Positions 4,661 through 12,381 of a DNA stretch of 14,440 nt are shown in pieces. Under the pieces are notes generated by a model. The model searched no databases. It worked only from the letters and a program-made list of their open reading frames with translations, and was not told the origin of the DNA. Within the stretch, counting starts at the first letter, position 1. Each line of letters begins with the position of its first letter. The position numbers and the translations under genes are program-made. Location of the stretch: positions 1 through 14,440 of the forward strand of contig JAEZKU010000052.1 of NCBI GenBank assembly GCA_023436065.1, written 5' to 3'. The stretch comes from Bacillota bacterium (GTDB lineage Bacteria > Bacillota > Clostridia > Lachnospirales > Lachnospiraceae).

Positions 4661-7285
4661 TTATTCCCGTTCGCTATCCTCTTCCTCAGCAACTGCGTCT
4701 TTCTCAGCTTCTGTATCTTCAGGATACTCTTCGTCCGAATAATTTTCTATGGAAAATTCACTGGTATCTATGACCTGATTCTCTTCGTTTAATTCATTCT
4801 CCAGATTCTTAATCAGCTGCTCCTCAGAAGTAGAAGCTGTGCTTTCTCTTACCTTGGTCAGGTTGGCTACCTTAATGTTCATGGAAACATCAATATCCAT
4901 CAGCTTCACACCTGAGGTGATTCTTCCGAGTTTTGATATATCACTGACTGCAATCCGGATAATGATACCCTCATTGGTAATCAGCATGACTTCATTTTCT
5001 TCATTGACAGCCTTTACTCCGATGACATCACCGGTCTTTTCGGTTATCTTATAGCATTTCACACCTTTACCGCCACGGTGCTGTACCGTAAACTCTTCCA
5101 TCTCGGTACACTTACCCATTCCGTACTCCGATACGAACAGAAGATACTGACCCTGGGTATCCAATTGCATTCCAATGATCTCATCATCTCCGGTTAAGCT
5201 CATACCAATGACACCCATGGAGGTTCTGCCGGTCGGTCTCACATCCCGCTCATTGAAACGGATGCACATACCATTCTTCGTAACCAGGAAAATGTCCTTC
5301 AGATGGTTTGTCACCTTAACCTCGATCAACTCATCATCTTCTCTCAGGCTAATTGCCTGTAAGCCTGATTTTCTGATATTTTCATAATCGCGGATCGGAG
5401 TCTTCTTCACAATACCGTTCTTGGTCGCCATAAACAGGAAGCGGTCGTTTTTATATTCCTTTAGAGGGATAATCGCTGTGATTCTCTCCTCCGGTAATAA
5501 TTGAAGCAGATTGACGATAGCCGTACCTCTGGCTGTCCTGCCGGATTCCGGAATTTCATATGCCTTCAGACGATAAACCCTTCCTTTGTTGGTGAAGAAC
5601 ATAATATAGTGGTGGTTTGTCGTCATCAGAAGATCCTCTATGAAGTCCTCATCGATGGTCTGCATACCCTTGATACCTTTACCTCCGCGATGCTGGCTCT
5701 TGAAATTATCAATTGTCATACGCTTGATGTATCCCAATCTTGTCATGGCAATCACGGTATTTTCATTCGGAATCATATCCTCCATGGAGATGTCAAACTC
5801 ATCGAAACCAATGGAGGTTCTTCTGTCATCACCGTACTTATCACGGATTACAGTGATCTCCTCCTTGATCACGCCGAGTAATTTCTTCTCGTCCGCAAGG
5901 ATTGCTTTGTATTCTTCAATTTTAATCATCAGCTCTGCAAATTCTGCTTCGAGACGCTCTCTTTCCAGACCGGTTAACGCGCGGAGTCTCATGTCGATGA
6001 TTGCCTGTGCCTGAACCTCGGTCAGACCGAAGCGCTCGATCAACTTCTCCTTTGCCGCATTACCGTTAGCAGATCCGCGGATTATCTTAATTACTTCATC
6101 AATATTATCAAGCGCGATTAATAAGCCCTTTAAAATATGAGCTCTTTCCTCTGCCTTGTTCAAATCATAAATGGTTCTTCTGGTGACAACGTCCTTTTGA
6201 TGCTTCAGGTAATAATCCAGCATCTGATACAGATTGAGTATCCTTGGCTCGTTATTGACCAGTGCGAGCATGATCACACCAAAGGTTTCCTGAAGCTGTG
6301 TATGTTTATAAAGCTGATTTAGAAGGACATTTGCATTGACGTCTCTTCTGAGCTCAATGGCGATTCTCATACCGGTTCTGTCAGATTCATCGCGAAGCTC
6401 GGTAATACCGTCAATCTTCTTTTCCTTTACAAGCTCTGCAATCTTTTCAATCAGACGAGCTTTATTCACCATGTAAGGAAGCTCGGTAACGACTATTCTG
6501 TTTTTGCCGTTAGCCATAGGCTCGATATCGGTGACAGCGCGTACACGAATCTTTCCTCGTCCTGTACGGTATGCCTCTTCAATTCCGGAAGTTCCAAGAA
6601 TCTCAGCTCCCGTAGGGAAGTCAGGTCCCTTAATGATCTCCAGCAGCTCGCTGATATCAGTCTCCCTGTCTTCCTCGATATGATTGTCTATGATTTTAAG
6701 TACACCATTGATTACTTCACGCAAATTGTGAGGAGGGATATTGGTAGCCATACCAACTGCGATACCTGAGGTACCGTTTACCAATAGATTAGGGAATCTG
6801 GACGGCAATACATCCGGCTCCTTCTCTGTCTCATCAAAGTTCGGTGAGAAGTTTACCGTATCTTTATTGATATCGGATAACATCTCCATAGAGATCTTAC
6901 TTAATCTGGCCTCTGTGTAACGCATCGCTGCAGCACCGTCTCCATCGACGGAACCAAAGTTACCATGACCGTCTACCAGCGGATATCTGGTGGAAAAATC
7001 CTGCGCCAGCTTTACGAGTGCCTCATAAATAGAGCTGTCTCCATGAGGATGGTATTTACCCATCGTATCACCGACAATACGCGCACACTTACGGTGCGGC
7101 TTGTCGGGACCGTTATTCAATTCGATCATTGCATATAAAATTCTTCTTTGTACCGGTTTCAAACCGTCCCTGACATCGGGCAGGGCGCGGGCGGCGATTA
7201 CTGACATGGCATATTCGATATACGAGGTCTCCATCGTCTTCTTCAAATCGACGTCATGCACCTTGTCGAAGATATTCTCATCCAT
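4661..7285 (-). CDS. gyrA: DNA gyrase subunit A
   Basis: An 874-residue type IIA topoisomerase subunit that cuts and rejoins DNA. The catalytic tyrosine is Y123 in AAMRYTEARL. The quinolone-determining segment reads GDSSIYE with S84 and E88, the sensitive-type residues of Gram-positive gyrase. The C-terminal DNA-wrapping beta-pinwheel (about 505-815) carries the GyrA box QHRGGKG at 531-537, which distinguishes gyrase from topoisomerase IV ParC. A second identical copy lies at 735-741 in another blade. Residues about 820-874 form a strongly acidic tail. The start has GGAGG seven bases upstream. It lies 55 nt downstream of gyrB and is probably co-transcribed with it. Confidence 0.98.
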   Translation of the reverse strand: MDENIFDKVHDVDLKKTMETSYIEYAMSVIAARALPDVRDGLKPVQRRILYAMIELNNGPDKPHRKCARIVGDTMGKYHPHGDSSIYEALVKLAQDFSTRYPLVDGHGNFGSVDGDGAAAMRYTEARLSKISMEMLSDINKDTVNFSPNFDETEKEPDVLPSRFPNLLVNGTSGIAVGMATNIPPHNLREVINGVLKIIDNHIEEDRETDISELLEIIKGPDFPTGAEILGTSGIEEAYRTGRGKIRVRAVTDIEPMANGKNRIVVTELPYMVNKARLIEKIAELVKEKKIDGITELRDESDRTGMRIAIELRRDVNANVLLNQLYKHTQLQETFGVIMLALVNNEPRILNLYQMLDYYLKHQKDVVTRRTIYDLNKAEERAHILKGLLIALDNIDEVIKIIRGSANGNAAKEKLIERFGLTEVQAQAIIDMRLRALTGLERERLEAEFAELMIKIEEYKAILADEKKLLGVIKEEITVIRDKYGDDRRTSIGFDEFDISMEDMIPNENTVIAMTRLGYIKRMTIDNFKSQHRGGKGIKGMQTIDEDFIEDLLMTTNHHYIMFFTNKGRVYRLKAYEIPESGRTARGTAIVNLLQLLPEERITAIIPLKEYKNDRFLFMATKNGIVKKTPIRDYENIRKSGLQAISLREDDELIEVKVTNHLKDIFLVTKNGMCIRFNERDVRPTGRTSMGVIGMSLTGDDEIIGMQLDTQGQYLLFVSEYGMGKCTEMEEFTVQHRGGKGVKCYKITEKTGDVIGVKAVNEENEVMLITNEGIIIRIAVSDISKLGRITSGVKLMDIDVSMNIKVANLTKVRESTASTSEEQLIKNLENELNEENQVIDTSEFSIENYSDEEYPEDTEAEKDAVAEEEDSERE

Positions 7286-7340
7286 TGTTATTCCTCCGTT
7301 TAGTGACCTTCCGGCTGATAGAGCCTAGACAGAAGGACGA

Positions 7341-9251
7341 TTATATATCAAGATTCCTTACATATTTTGCGTTAGCCTCGATAAATTCCCTTCTTGGCTC
7401 CACCTTATCTCCCATCAGAGTAGTAAAGGTCAGATCGATTTCTGAGGTTTCTTCTTCATCCATGCTCACACGAAGCAGGACTCTCTTCTCAGGATCCATG
7501 GTCGTCTCCCACAGCTGCTCCGCATCCATCTCTCCAAGACCTTTATAACGCTGAATCTTGTTATTGGAATCTCTTCCGATTTCCGTAAGAATCTGGTTCA
7601 GTTCCTCATCGCTGTATGCATAACGAACCATTTTATTCTTTTCAACCTTGTAAAGCGGCGGCTGCGCCAGGTAAACGTATCCCTGCTTAATCAGTTCAGG
7701 CATAAAACGGTAGAAGAAGGTCAATAATAAGGTACTGATATGGGCACCGTCAACATCGGCATCTGTCATGATGATAATCTTATGGTAACGTAGCTTGCTG
7801 ATATCGAAATCCTCTGAGATGCCTGTACCAAAGGCTGTAATCATAGCCTTGATCTCATTGTTCACTAAGATTTTATCCAAACGTGATTTTTCAACATTCA
7901 GAATCTTGCCTCTGAGAGGTAGGATTGCCTGCGTTGCTCTGGTTCTGGCCGTCTTAGCCGAACCACCCGCAGAATCACCCTCAACAATATAGATTTCGCA
8001 TTTTGTCGGATCCTTGTCGGAACAATCCGCTAATTTACCGGGTAAGCTCATTCCTTCGAGTGCAGTTTTTCTTCTGGTTAAATCCCTTGCTTTTCTTGCT
8101 GCATCTCTCGCTCTCTGGGCAAGCACTGCTTTTTCGCAGATCATCTTAGCTACCTGAGGATTCTGCTCCAGGAAGTAGGTCAGCTGCTCGCTGACAATAC
8201 TGTCCACCGCACCTCTGGCTTCACTGTTACCCAGCTTCTGCTTGGTCTGACCCTCAAACTGAGGCTCGGAAATCTTGATACTGATAATTGCGGTGATACC
8301 TTCTCTGATATCTTCACCCGTCAGATTCTGGTCACTGTCCTTTAAGAACTTCATCGCTCTTGCATAATCATTGAAAGTCTTGGTAATCGCATTCTTAAAG
8401 CCTGCCAGATGGGTTCCGCCCTCCGGTGTGGTAATATTATTTACAAAGCTATAGCAGCCCTCGGTATATGTTCCGTTATGCTGCATCGCTACTTCAACAT
8501 AGACATCATCCCTGGTTCCCTCACAATAAATGATATCCGGATACAAGGGATCCTTATGGCGGTTTAAGTACTCCACATATTCCTTAATACCACCGGCATA
8601 GTGGAACTCTCTTTCCTTTCCTTCCGGCTCTCTCTTATCGCGAAGAATGATCTTTATGTTTTTTGTCAGAAATGCCATTTCCCGCAGTCTCTGTTTTAGT
8701 ACCTCATAATCATAGACGGTTTCTTCAAAAATCTCTTTATCAGGTAGGAAAGTTACTGTTGTTCCTCTATAGTCTGTTTCTCCGATTTCCTCCAGGCGAC
8801 CACATGCCTTACCTCTCTCATATCTCTGGAAATATTTCTTACCGTCAACACAGATTTCTACCGTTAACCATTCGGAAAGCGCATTTACGACGGAGGCTCC
8901 TACTCCATGGAGACCACCGGAAACCTTATATCCCCCACCACCGAATTTACCACCGGCGTGAAGAATCGTAAATACGACTTCAACAGAAGAAATACCCTTT
9001 TTCTGGTTGATTCCAACCGGGATACCCCTTCCGTTATCTTTTACAGTAATGGAATTATCTTCATTAATCGTAACATCAATCGTATCACAGTATCCGGCAA
9101 GTGCTTCATCAACCGCATTGTCTACAATCTCATACACCAAATGGTGTAAGCCCTTGGAGGAAGTAGAACCGATATACATACCCGGCCGTTTTCTGACTGC
9201 CTCCAGTCCTTCCAATATCTGAATTTGATCTGCACCGTATTCGTTACCCAT
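7341..9251 (-). CDS. gyrB: DNA gyrase subunit B
   Basis: A 636-residue ATPase subunit of gyrase. The GHKL ATP site comprises EIVDNAVDEA (41-50, with E41 and N45), DNGRGIP (72-78) and GGLHGVG (112-118). The transducer domain spans about 220-390. The TOPRIM metal site is E424 in VEGDSAGG plus D497 and D499 in MTDADVDGAH. QRYKGLGEM (567-575) and a C-terminal end in NLDI are typical. Length matches Gram-positive GyrB, without the enterobacterial insert. GGAGGAG at 9257-9263 is placed five bases before ATG. The gene has its own promoter (9291-9319) and an unusual leader in which CCTCC can mask the ribosome site. Confidence 0.98.
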   Translation of the reverse strand: MGNEYGADQIQILEGLEAVRKRPGMYIGSTSSKGLHHLVYEIVDNAVDEALAGYCDTIDVTINEDNSITVKDNGRGIPVGINQKKGISSVEVVFTILHAGGKFGGGGYKVSGGLHGVGASVVNALSEWLTVEICVDGKKYFQRYERGKACGRLEEIGETDYRGTTVTFLPDKEIFEETVYDYEVLKQRLREMAFLTKNIKIILRDKREPEGKEREFHYAGGIKEYVEYLNRHKDPLYPDIIYCEGTRDDVYVEVAMQHNGTYTEGCYSFVNNITTPEGGTHLAGFKNAITKTFNDYARAMKFLKDSDQNLTGEDIREGITAIISIKISEPQFEGQTKQKLGNSEARGAVDSIVSEQLTYFLEQNPQVAKMICEKAVLAQRARDAARKARDLTRRKTALEGMSLPGKLADCSDKDPTKCEIYIVEGDSAGGSAKTARTRATQAILPLRGKILNVEKSRLDKILVNNEIKAMITAFGTGISEDFDISKLRYHKIIIMTDADVDGAHISTLLLTFFYRFMPELIKQGYVYLAQPPLYKVEKNKMVRYAYSDEELNQILTEIGRDSNNKIQRYKGLGEMDAEQLWETTMDPEKRVLLRVSMDEEETSEIDLTFTTLMGDKVEPRREFIEANAKYVRNLDI

Positions 9252-9256
9252 GATTA

Positions 9257-9288
9257 CTCCTCCAATTTTTTAGGAGGATTTCACCTCC
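9257..9288 (-). promoter_or_regulatory. Alternating GGAGG / CCTCC / GGAGG leader of gyrB
   Basis: Reading the minus strand: GGAGG at 9284-9288, CCTCC at 9273-9277, then the true ribosome site GGAGGAG at 9257-9263. CCTCC can pair with either copy (loops of about 6 and 9 nt), giving mutually exclusive hairpins. One masks the gyrB ribosome site and the other frees it. The expected start site of the gyrB promoter lies within the first GGAGG, so only longer read-through transcripts would fully carry it. Confidence 0.5.
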
Positions 9289-9290
9289 GT

Positions 9291-9319
9291 ACTATAAACT
9301 GTTACTCTTTCTGTGCCAA
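9291..9319 (-). promoter_or_regulatory. gyrB promoter
   Basis: Minus strand: -35 TTGGCA at 9314-9319 (5 of 6), 17-nt spacer, -10 TATAGT at 9291-9296 (5 of 6). It lies in the 105-bp gap after recF, giving gyrBA transcription independent of the upstream genes, with a leader of only about 35 nt. Confidence 0.72.
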
Positions 9320-9356
9320 ACTCTATTCTGAACCTTTCTGTTCTTCACAGAATGAT

Positions 9357-10439
9357 TTACTCACATACTATTGTTCCGTTTATCACATGATAAATCTGCC
9401 GATGATCCACACTTTGATTAATAAATTCCTCTAGCCCGGTACAGGTTATCATCGTCTGAATATCTCCTATGCTGTTTAACAGGTGTGTCTGTCTCTGCCG
9501 GTCCAGCTCAGATAATACATCATCCAGGAGAAGAATTGGGCTCTCCTTGATGATAGATTTCACCAGCTCAATTTCAGCTAGCTTACAGGAAAGTGCCGCT
9601 GTACGTTGCTGCCCCTGGGAACCGTATTTTCGAATATCTACCGTACCCAATAGAAAGCATAGATCATCTCTGTGTGGTCCGACATGTGTCATCTTAAGTA
9701 AGAGATCTTTCTCCATGGAACGTTTCAAACGGTCTTCGAATTCCGAACTTTTTACATTCGGCTCATATTGCAGCGTTAGTGCTTCCTTCCCGCCGGTAAG
9801 CCTCATATGTATTTCTCCTACCAGCTCGTTCAGCCGAAAGATAAAGTTTTCTCTTGTCTCAATAATCTTTTGTCCATATTCTGCAAGCTTATTATCCCAT
9901 AGATAAAGTGTATCCAATAAACTTCTGTTGTTAACAATCTGTTTTAGTAAATTATTCCTTTGTTCTAATACTTTGTTATAATTCGTCAGATTACTAAGAT
10001 ATATTTTATCCAACTGACAAAGTTCCAAATCAAGGAATCTCCGGCGTTCTGCCGGGCCGTTTTTTATGATATAAAGATCCTCCGGCGAAAAAAACACAAG
10101 GTTTAACATTCCAAATAATTCACCTTGCTTTTTGATCGGAATACCGTCTATGGCAACTCCCTTAGCCTTATTCTTCTTTAAATGCAAATCGATCCGATGG
10201 GGAATCTGGTTTTTCTCAATCATGATCCTGACATGAGCTTCTTCCTCATCAAATTTTATGATTTCCCGATCCTTGCTTCCACGATGAGATTTTGTAGTCC
10301 CACAAAGATAGACAGCTTCAAGAATATTTGTTTTTCCTTGAGCATTCTCTCCATAAAGGATATTGGTACCATTATGAAATTGCATGGAAAGATCACTGTA
10401 ATTTCTATAATTCTTCAATTCTAAAGATTTTACAATCAT
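9357..10439 (-). CDS. recF: DNA replication and repair protein RecF
   Basis: A 360-residue SMC/ABC-like ATPase that loads RecA at gaps with RecO and RecR. Walker A is GENAQGKT (30-37), the signature is KYGSQGQQRT (271-280), and Walker B is ILLLDD followed by VLSELD (302-312). FFSPEDLYIIK (116-126) and GPHRDD (254-259) are also family motifs. Length is standard. ATG at 10439 is the only sensible start: no in-frame start lies just upstream and the N-terminus IVKSLELKNYRNY is canonical. The ribosome site is poor (AAAGG about 13 bases away), consistent with low RecF expression. A five-codon reading frame (ATG TTG GTG CGA AAA, then TGA) ends overlapping the recF ATG and may couple translation. It lies 34 nt after yaaA. 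Confidence 0.97.
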   Translation of the reverse strand: MIVKSLELKNYRNYSDLSMQFHNGTNILYGENAQGKTNILEAVYLCGTTKSHRGSKDREIIKFDEEEAHVRIMIEKNQIPHRIDLHLKKNKAKGVAIDGIPIKKQGELFGMLNLVFFSPEDLYIIKNGPAERRRFLDLELCQLDKIYLSNLTNYNKVLEQRNNLLKQIVNNRSLLDTLYLWDNKLAEYGQKIIETRENFIFRLNELVGEIHMRLTGGKEALTLQYEPNVKSSEFEDRLKRSMEKDLLLKMTHVGPHRDDLCFLLGTVDIRKYGSQGQQRTAALSCKLAEIELVKSIIKESPILLLDDVLSELDRQRQTHLLNSIGDIQTMITCTGLEEFINQSVDHRQIYHVINGTIVCE

Positions 10440-10473
10440 TTTCGCACCAACATACCTTTGTTTTAATCAAGAA

Positions 10474-10683
10474 TCATTTGATGATTCTTATCTGTTCACC
10501 GTTATAATCTACAATATCTCCGTCATAGAGCTTTTTCCCTCTTTGAAGTTCAACCGCTCCGTTTACCTTAACCCTGCCATCCAGAATTTCTTCCTTTGCT
10601 TCCACTCCGGATTCTACGAGACCGGCTGCCTTTAGGGCTTGTCCGAGCTTGATAAACTCTTCTCTTAACTTTATTTCCTGCAT
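10474..10683 (-). CDS. yaaA: S4-domain RNA-binding protein, YaaA family
   Basis: A 69-residue protein that is essentially one S4 RNA-binding domain: IKLGQALKAAGLVESG (about 11-26), then EEILDGRVKVNGAVELQRGKKLYDGDIV (about 31-58). This small protein is encoded between dnaN and recF in many Firmicutes and is thought to bind ribosomal RNA or ribosomes. It should not be confused with the unrelated E. coli peroxide-response protein of the same name. GGAG at 10688-10691, four bases before ATG, fits the start, with a possible AAGGA further up. It probably begins a transcription unit with recF, because a 383-bp gap with a terminator-like structure separates it from dnaN. Confidence 0.9.
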   Translation of the reverse strand: MQEIKLREEFIKLGQALKAAGLVESGVEAKEEILDGRVKVNGAVELQRGKKLYDGDIVDYNGEQIRIIK

Positions 10684-10788
10684 AATGCTCCATTCTGCGT
10701 TCCTTGCACGCTGATGATTCTGCTTAAGAGCTGTTTTATAACTGATTATTAGTATAAACTGAATAAAAGTCTGAATGATGATATCTTG

Positions 10789-10853
10789 TATTGATTAGTG
10801 TTAACCGAGTAGAAAGTCTCCTGATAATGTCGGTTTATTGATTAATATTAACC
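10789..10853 (+). repeat. Pair of 18-bp near-identical direct repeats
   Basis: TATTGATTAGTGTTAACC at 10789-10806 and TATTGATTAATATTAACC at 10836-10853 differ at two positions; their starts are 47 bp apart. The second is nearly palindromic around TTAATATTAA. They lie between yaaA and the multi-hairpin element and could be protein-binding sites for the yaaA-recF promoter region. Confidence 0.55.
10801..10828 (+). promoter_or_regulatory. Possible plus-strand promoter ahead of the multi-hairpin element
   Basis: -35-like TTAACC at 10801-10806 (4 of 6), 16-nt spacer, -10 GATAAT at 10823-10828 (5 of 6). A start near 10835 would give an RNA of about 150 nt ending at the T-run 10975-10983. The -35 is weak, so this is tentative. 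Confidence 0.3.
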
Positions 10854-10854
10854 T

Positions 10855-10983
10855 GACAAAAGGTCCGGCTGTCAGCCGGATCATCTGCAGAAGAAAGTCT
10901 CTGGAAAGTAAACTTTCCAAAAGCTTTCTTTTGCAGATTTATCCTGCCACCTACGGTGACAGGACCTTTTGTCCTTTTTTTTT
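10855..10983 (+). ncRNA. Multi-hairpin element closed by a 12-bp stem with a terminal T-run (candidate structured RNA or MITE-like repeat)
   Basis: Outer arms GACAAAAGGTCC (10855-10866) and GGACCTTTTGTC (10962-10973) are perfectly complementary. Between them sit three hairpins. GGCT-GTC-AGCC is at 10867-10876. A 15-bp stem (10883-10897 with 10924-10938, 14 Watson-Crick pairs and one G-U on the plus strand) is topped by TGGAAAG-TAAA-CTTTCCA at 10902-10919. CCTG-CACC/GGTG-CAGG, with one mismatch, is at 10943-10963. Nine Ts follow at 10975-10983, so the plus-strand RNA would look like a four-way junction ending in an intrinsic terminator. The same structure could end dnaN transcription less efficiently on the minus strand. 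The heptamer ATTAATA flanks both sides (10841-10847, 10984-10990), which would fit a mobile repeat but could be chance. I do not recognise a named RNA family. Confidence 0.45.
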
Positions 10984-11066
10984 ATTAATACATGTTACAA
11001 TAATACAAAACCCTTTAATGCAGTCTACTGTTATAACAATAATACGTTACTTTTATTCCTCTGACT

Positions 11067-12176
11067 CTATGCTGTCACATTTATGTTTACAGGTAATATC
11101 AAATATATATAGGATTGATCCTTATCCCTGATAAAACAGGGGGCTTTTGCGTTTATCAAATAGATATCAACTGTCTCATCGTCTATCACGCGAAGTGCAT
11201 CCAGTAGGAATTTTGGATTGAAGCCAATTACGATGTCCTTTCCTTCCAGGGTGATATCAATCTCTTCATTCATGGATCCGATGGCGGTATTGATCTTTAA
11301 TTCAAAATTATTGTTTTTTATATCAATGATAATAGGCTTTTTATCTGTTTCACGGATAAGCAGGGATGCTCTCTCGATACAGCTTTGAAGCTCTTTTTTA
11401 TTAATACTTACCTTTGTCTCGTAATCACTGGAAAGCATTTGGTCGATTCTGTAATATTCACCCTCGATGAGTCTTGTCAGAACCACGGTATCATCAAATT
11501 CAAATAATGCATGCTTTTCTGTAAAGAAAATCTGTACCATGGAGGAAACCTCTCCGGACAGAATCTTGCTGATTTCATTTAAGGTCTTTCCTGGAACGAT
11601 TACCTTTCTGTTCTCGTAGGAATCCTTCATGAAAATCTTACGAATAGAAATTCTATGACCATCCAGGGAAATTACCCTTAGTTCATTTTCCTTGATTTCA
11701 AACAGTTCTCCTGTCATGATCTTATTACTTTCATTATCCGAGATGGAGAATACAGTCTGTCTAATGATTTCCTTTAAGGTAAACTGTGATAATACTACGG
11801 CATTTTCTTTCTCTATCTTAGGGAGACTGGGAAACTCTTCTCCTGATCTTCCTGATATGGAGAACTTTGCTTTCTCACAGATAATTTCTGTCATGTAATT
11901 GTTATCTGTTGTTATGCTGACTTCATTCTCAGGAAGTCTGCGCACAATTTCTGAAAATATCTTTGCATTCAGGGCAACGGTACCATTCTCAGCTACATTG
12001 CCTTTTACTATTGTCTCTATACCAAGCTCCATATCATTTGCTGTAAGCTTAATGCAATCTTCTGATGCTTCAATAATGAGACATTCCAAGATGGGCATAG
12101 TAGATTTTACCGGTACTGCCTTTAGTACAATATTAACACCATTTAAAAGATCCGATTTTTGACATTGGATTTTCAT
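11067..12176 (-). CDS. dnaN: DNA polymerase III beta subunit (sliding clamp)
   Basis: A 369-residue processivity clamp that encircles DNA as a dimer and tethers the replicative polymerase. The three repeated clamp folds occupy about 1-125, 126-245 and 246-369. Recognisable stretches are MPILECLIIEA (24-34), LDGHRISIRK (174-183) and the C-terminal YLILPVNIN, which is part of the protein-binding pocket; three extra residues follow. A GGGAG ribosome site at 12188-12192 lies 11 bases from ATG. It follows dnaA by 296 bp of origin sequence. No clear separate promoter is seen, so transcription is probably shared with dnaA. Confidence 0.97.
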   Translation of the reverse strand: MKIQCQKSDLLNGVNIVLKAVPVKSTMPILECLIIEASEDCIKLTANDMELGIETIVKGNVAENGTVALNAKIFSEIVRRLPENEVSITTDNNYMTEIICEKAKFSISGRSGEEFPSLPKIEKENAVVLSQFTLKEIIRQTVFSISDNESNKIMTGELFEIKENELRVISLDGHRISIRKIFMKDSYENRKVIVPGKTLNEISKILSGEVSSMVQIFFTEKHALFEFDDTVVLTRLIEGEYYRIDQMLSSDYETKVSINKKELQSCIERASLLIRETDKKPIIIDIKNNNFELKINTAIGSMNEEIDITLEGKDIVIGFNPKFLLDALRVIDDETVDIYLINAKAPCFIRDKDQSYIYLILPVNINVTA

Positions 12177-12204
12177 CTGTGTATAATCTCCCTTCGCGCA
12201 TTTG

Positions 12205-12248
12205 ATATAAATATATAATAGATTCTTAGTAATCTTATTAATAAGGGG
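12205..12248 (-). other. Candidate DNA unwinding element with partial DnaA-trio pattern
   Basis: Reading the minus strand from 12248: a GC-rich CACCCC is followed by TTA TTA ATA AGA TTA CTA, then a very AT-rich run to 12205. Four of the six triplets fit the trio rule as read on the complementary strand. The order DnaA box (12257-12265), GC block, trios, AT-rich DNA resembles the basal unwinding system described for Bacillus subtilis. The trio match is imperfect. Confidence 0.45.
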
Positions 12249-12381
12249 TGTGAATTTGTTGATATCTGCATTTTTGCCTTAAGAATCAAGGGGTTAGGAC
12301 TCTTCATAGATTGTTGTATACCATCTGAAAACCTGTGGAAAATGAGATGGATAAAAAAAAGTAAATAATCTACAAAAAGTA

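Larger units (their letters stand above)
10684..11066. other. Large dnaN-yaaA intergenic region
   Basis: No protein-coding gene is supported in these 383 bp. The region contains a candidate weak -10 for yaaA (TATACT on the minus strand at 10751-10756, without a good -35), a pair of 18-bp near-repeats (10789-10806 and 10836-10853), the multi-hairpin element 10855-10983, and a 10-bp direct repeat ACAATAATAC at 10997-11006 and 11036-11045. The latter copy overlaps the palindrome TGTTATAACA at 11029-11038. Confidence 0.6.

Noticed and set aside
5175..7285. Quinolone resistance mutation in gyrA
   Set aside because: Residues S84 and E88 are the usual sensitive-type residues of Gram-positive GyrA.
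9252..9356. A remB (extracellular matrix regulator, DUF370) gene between recF and gyrB, as in Bacillus
   Set aside because: The gap is 105 bp, too small, and contains only the gyrB promoter and leader.
10855..10983. 6S RNA or a known riboswitch
   Set aside because: The fold is a branched junction rather than a long rod with a central bubble, and it is on the strand opposite the downstream gene, so it cannot be a cis leader for yaaA.
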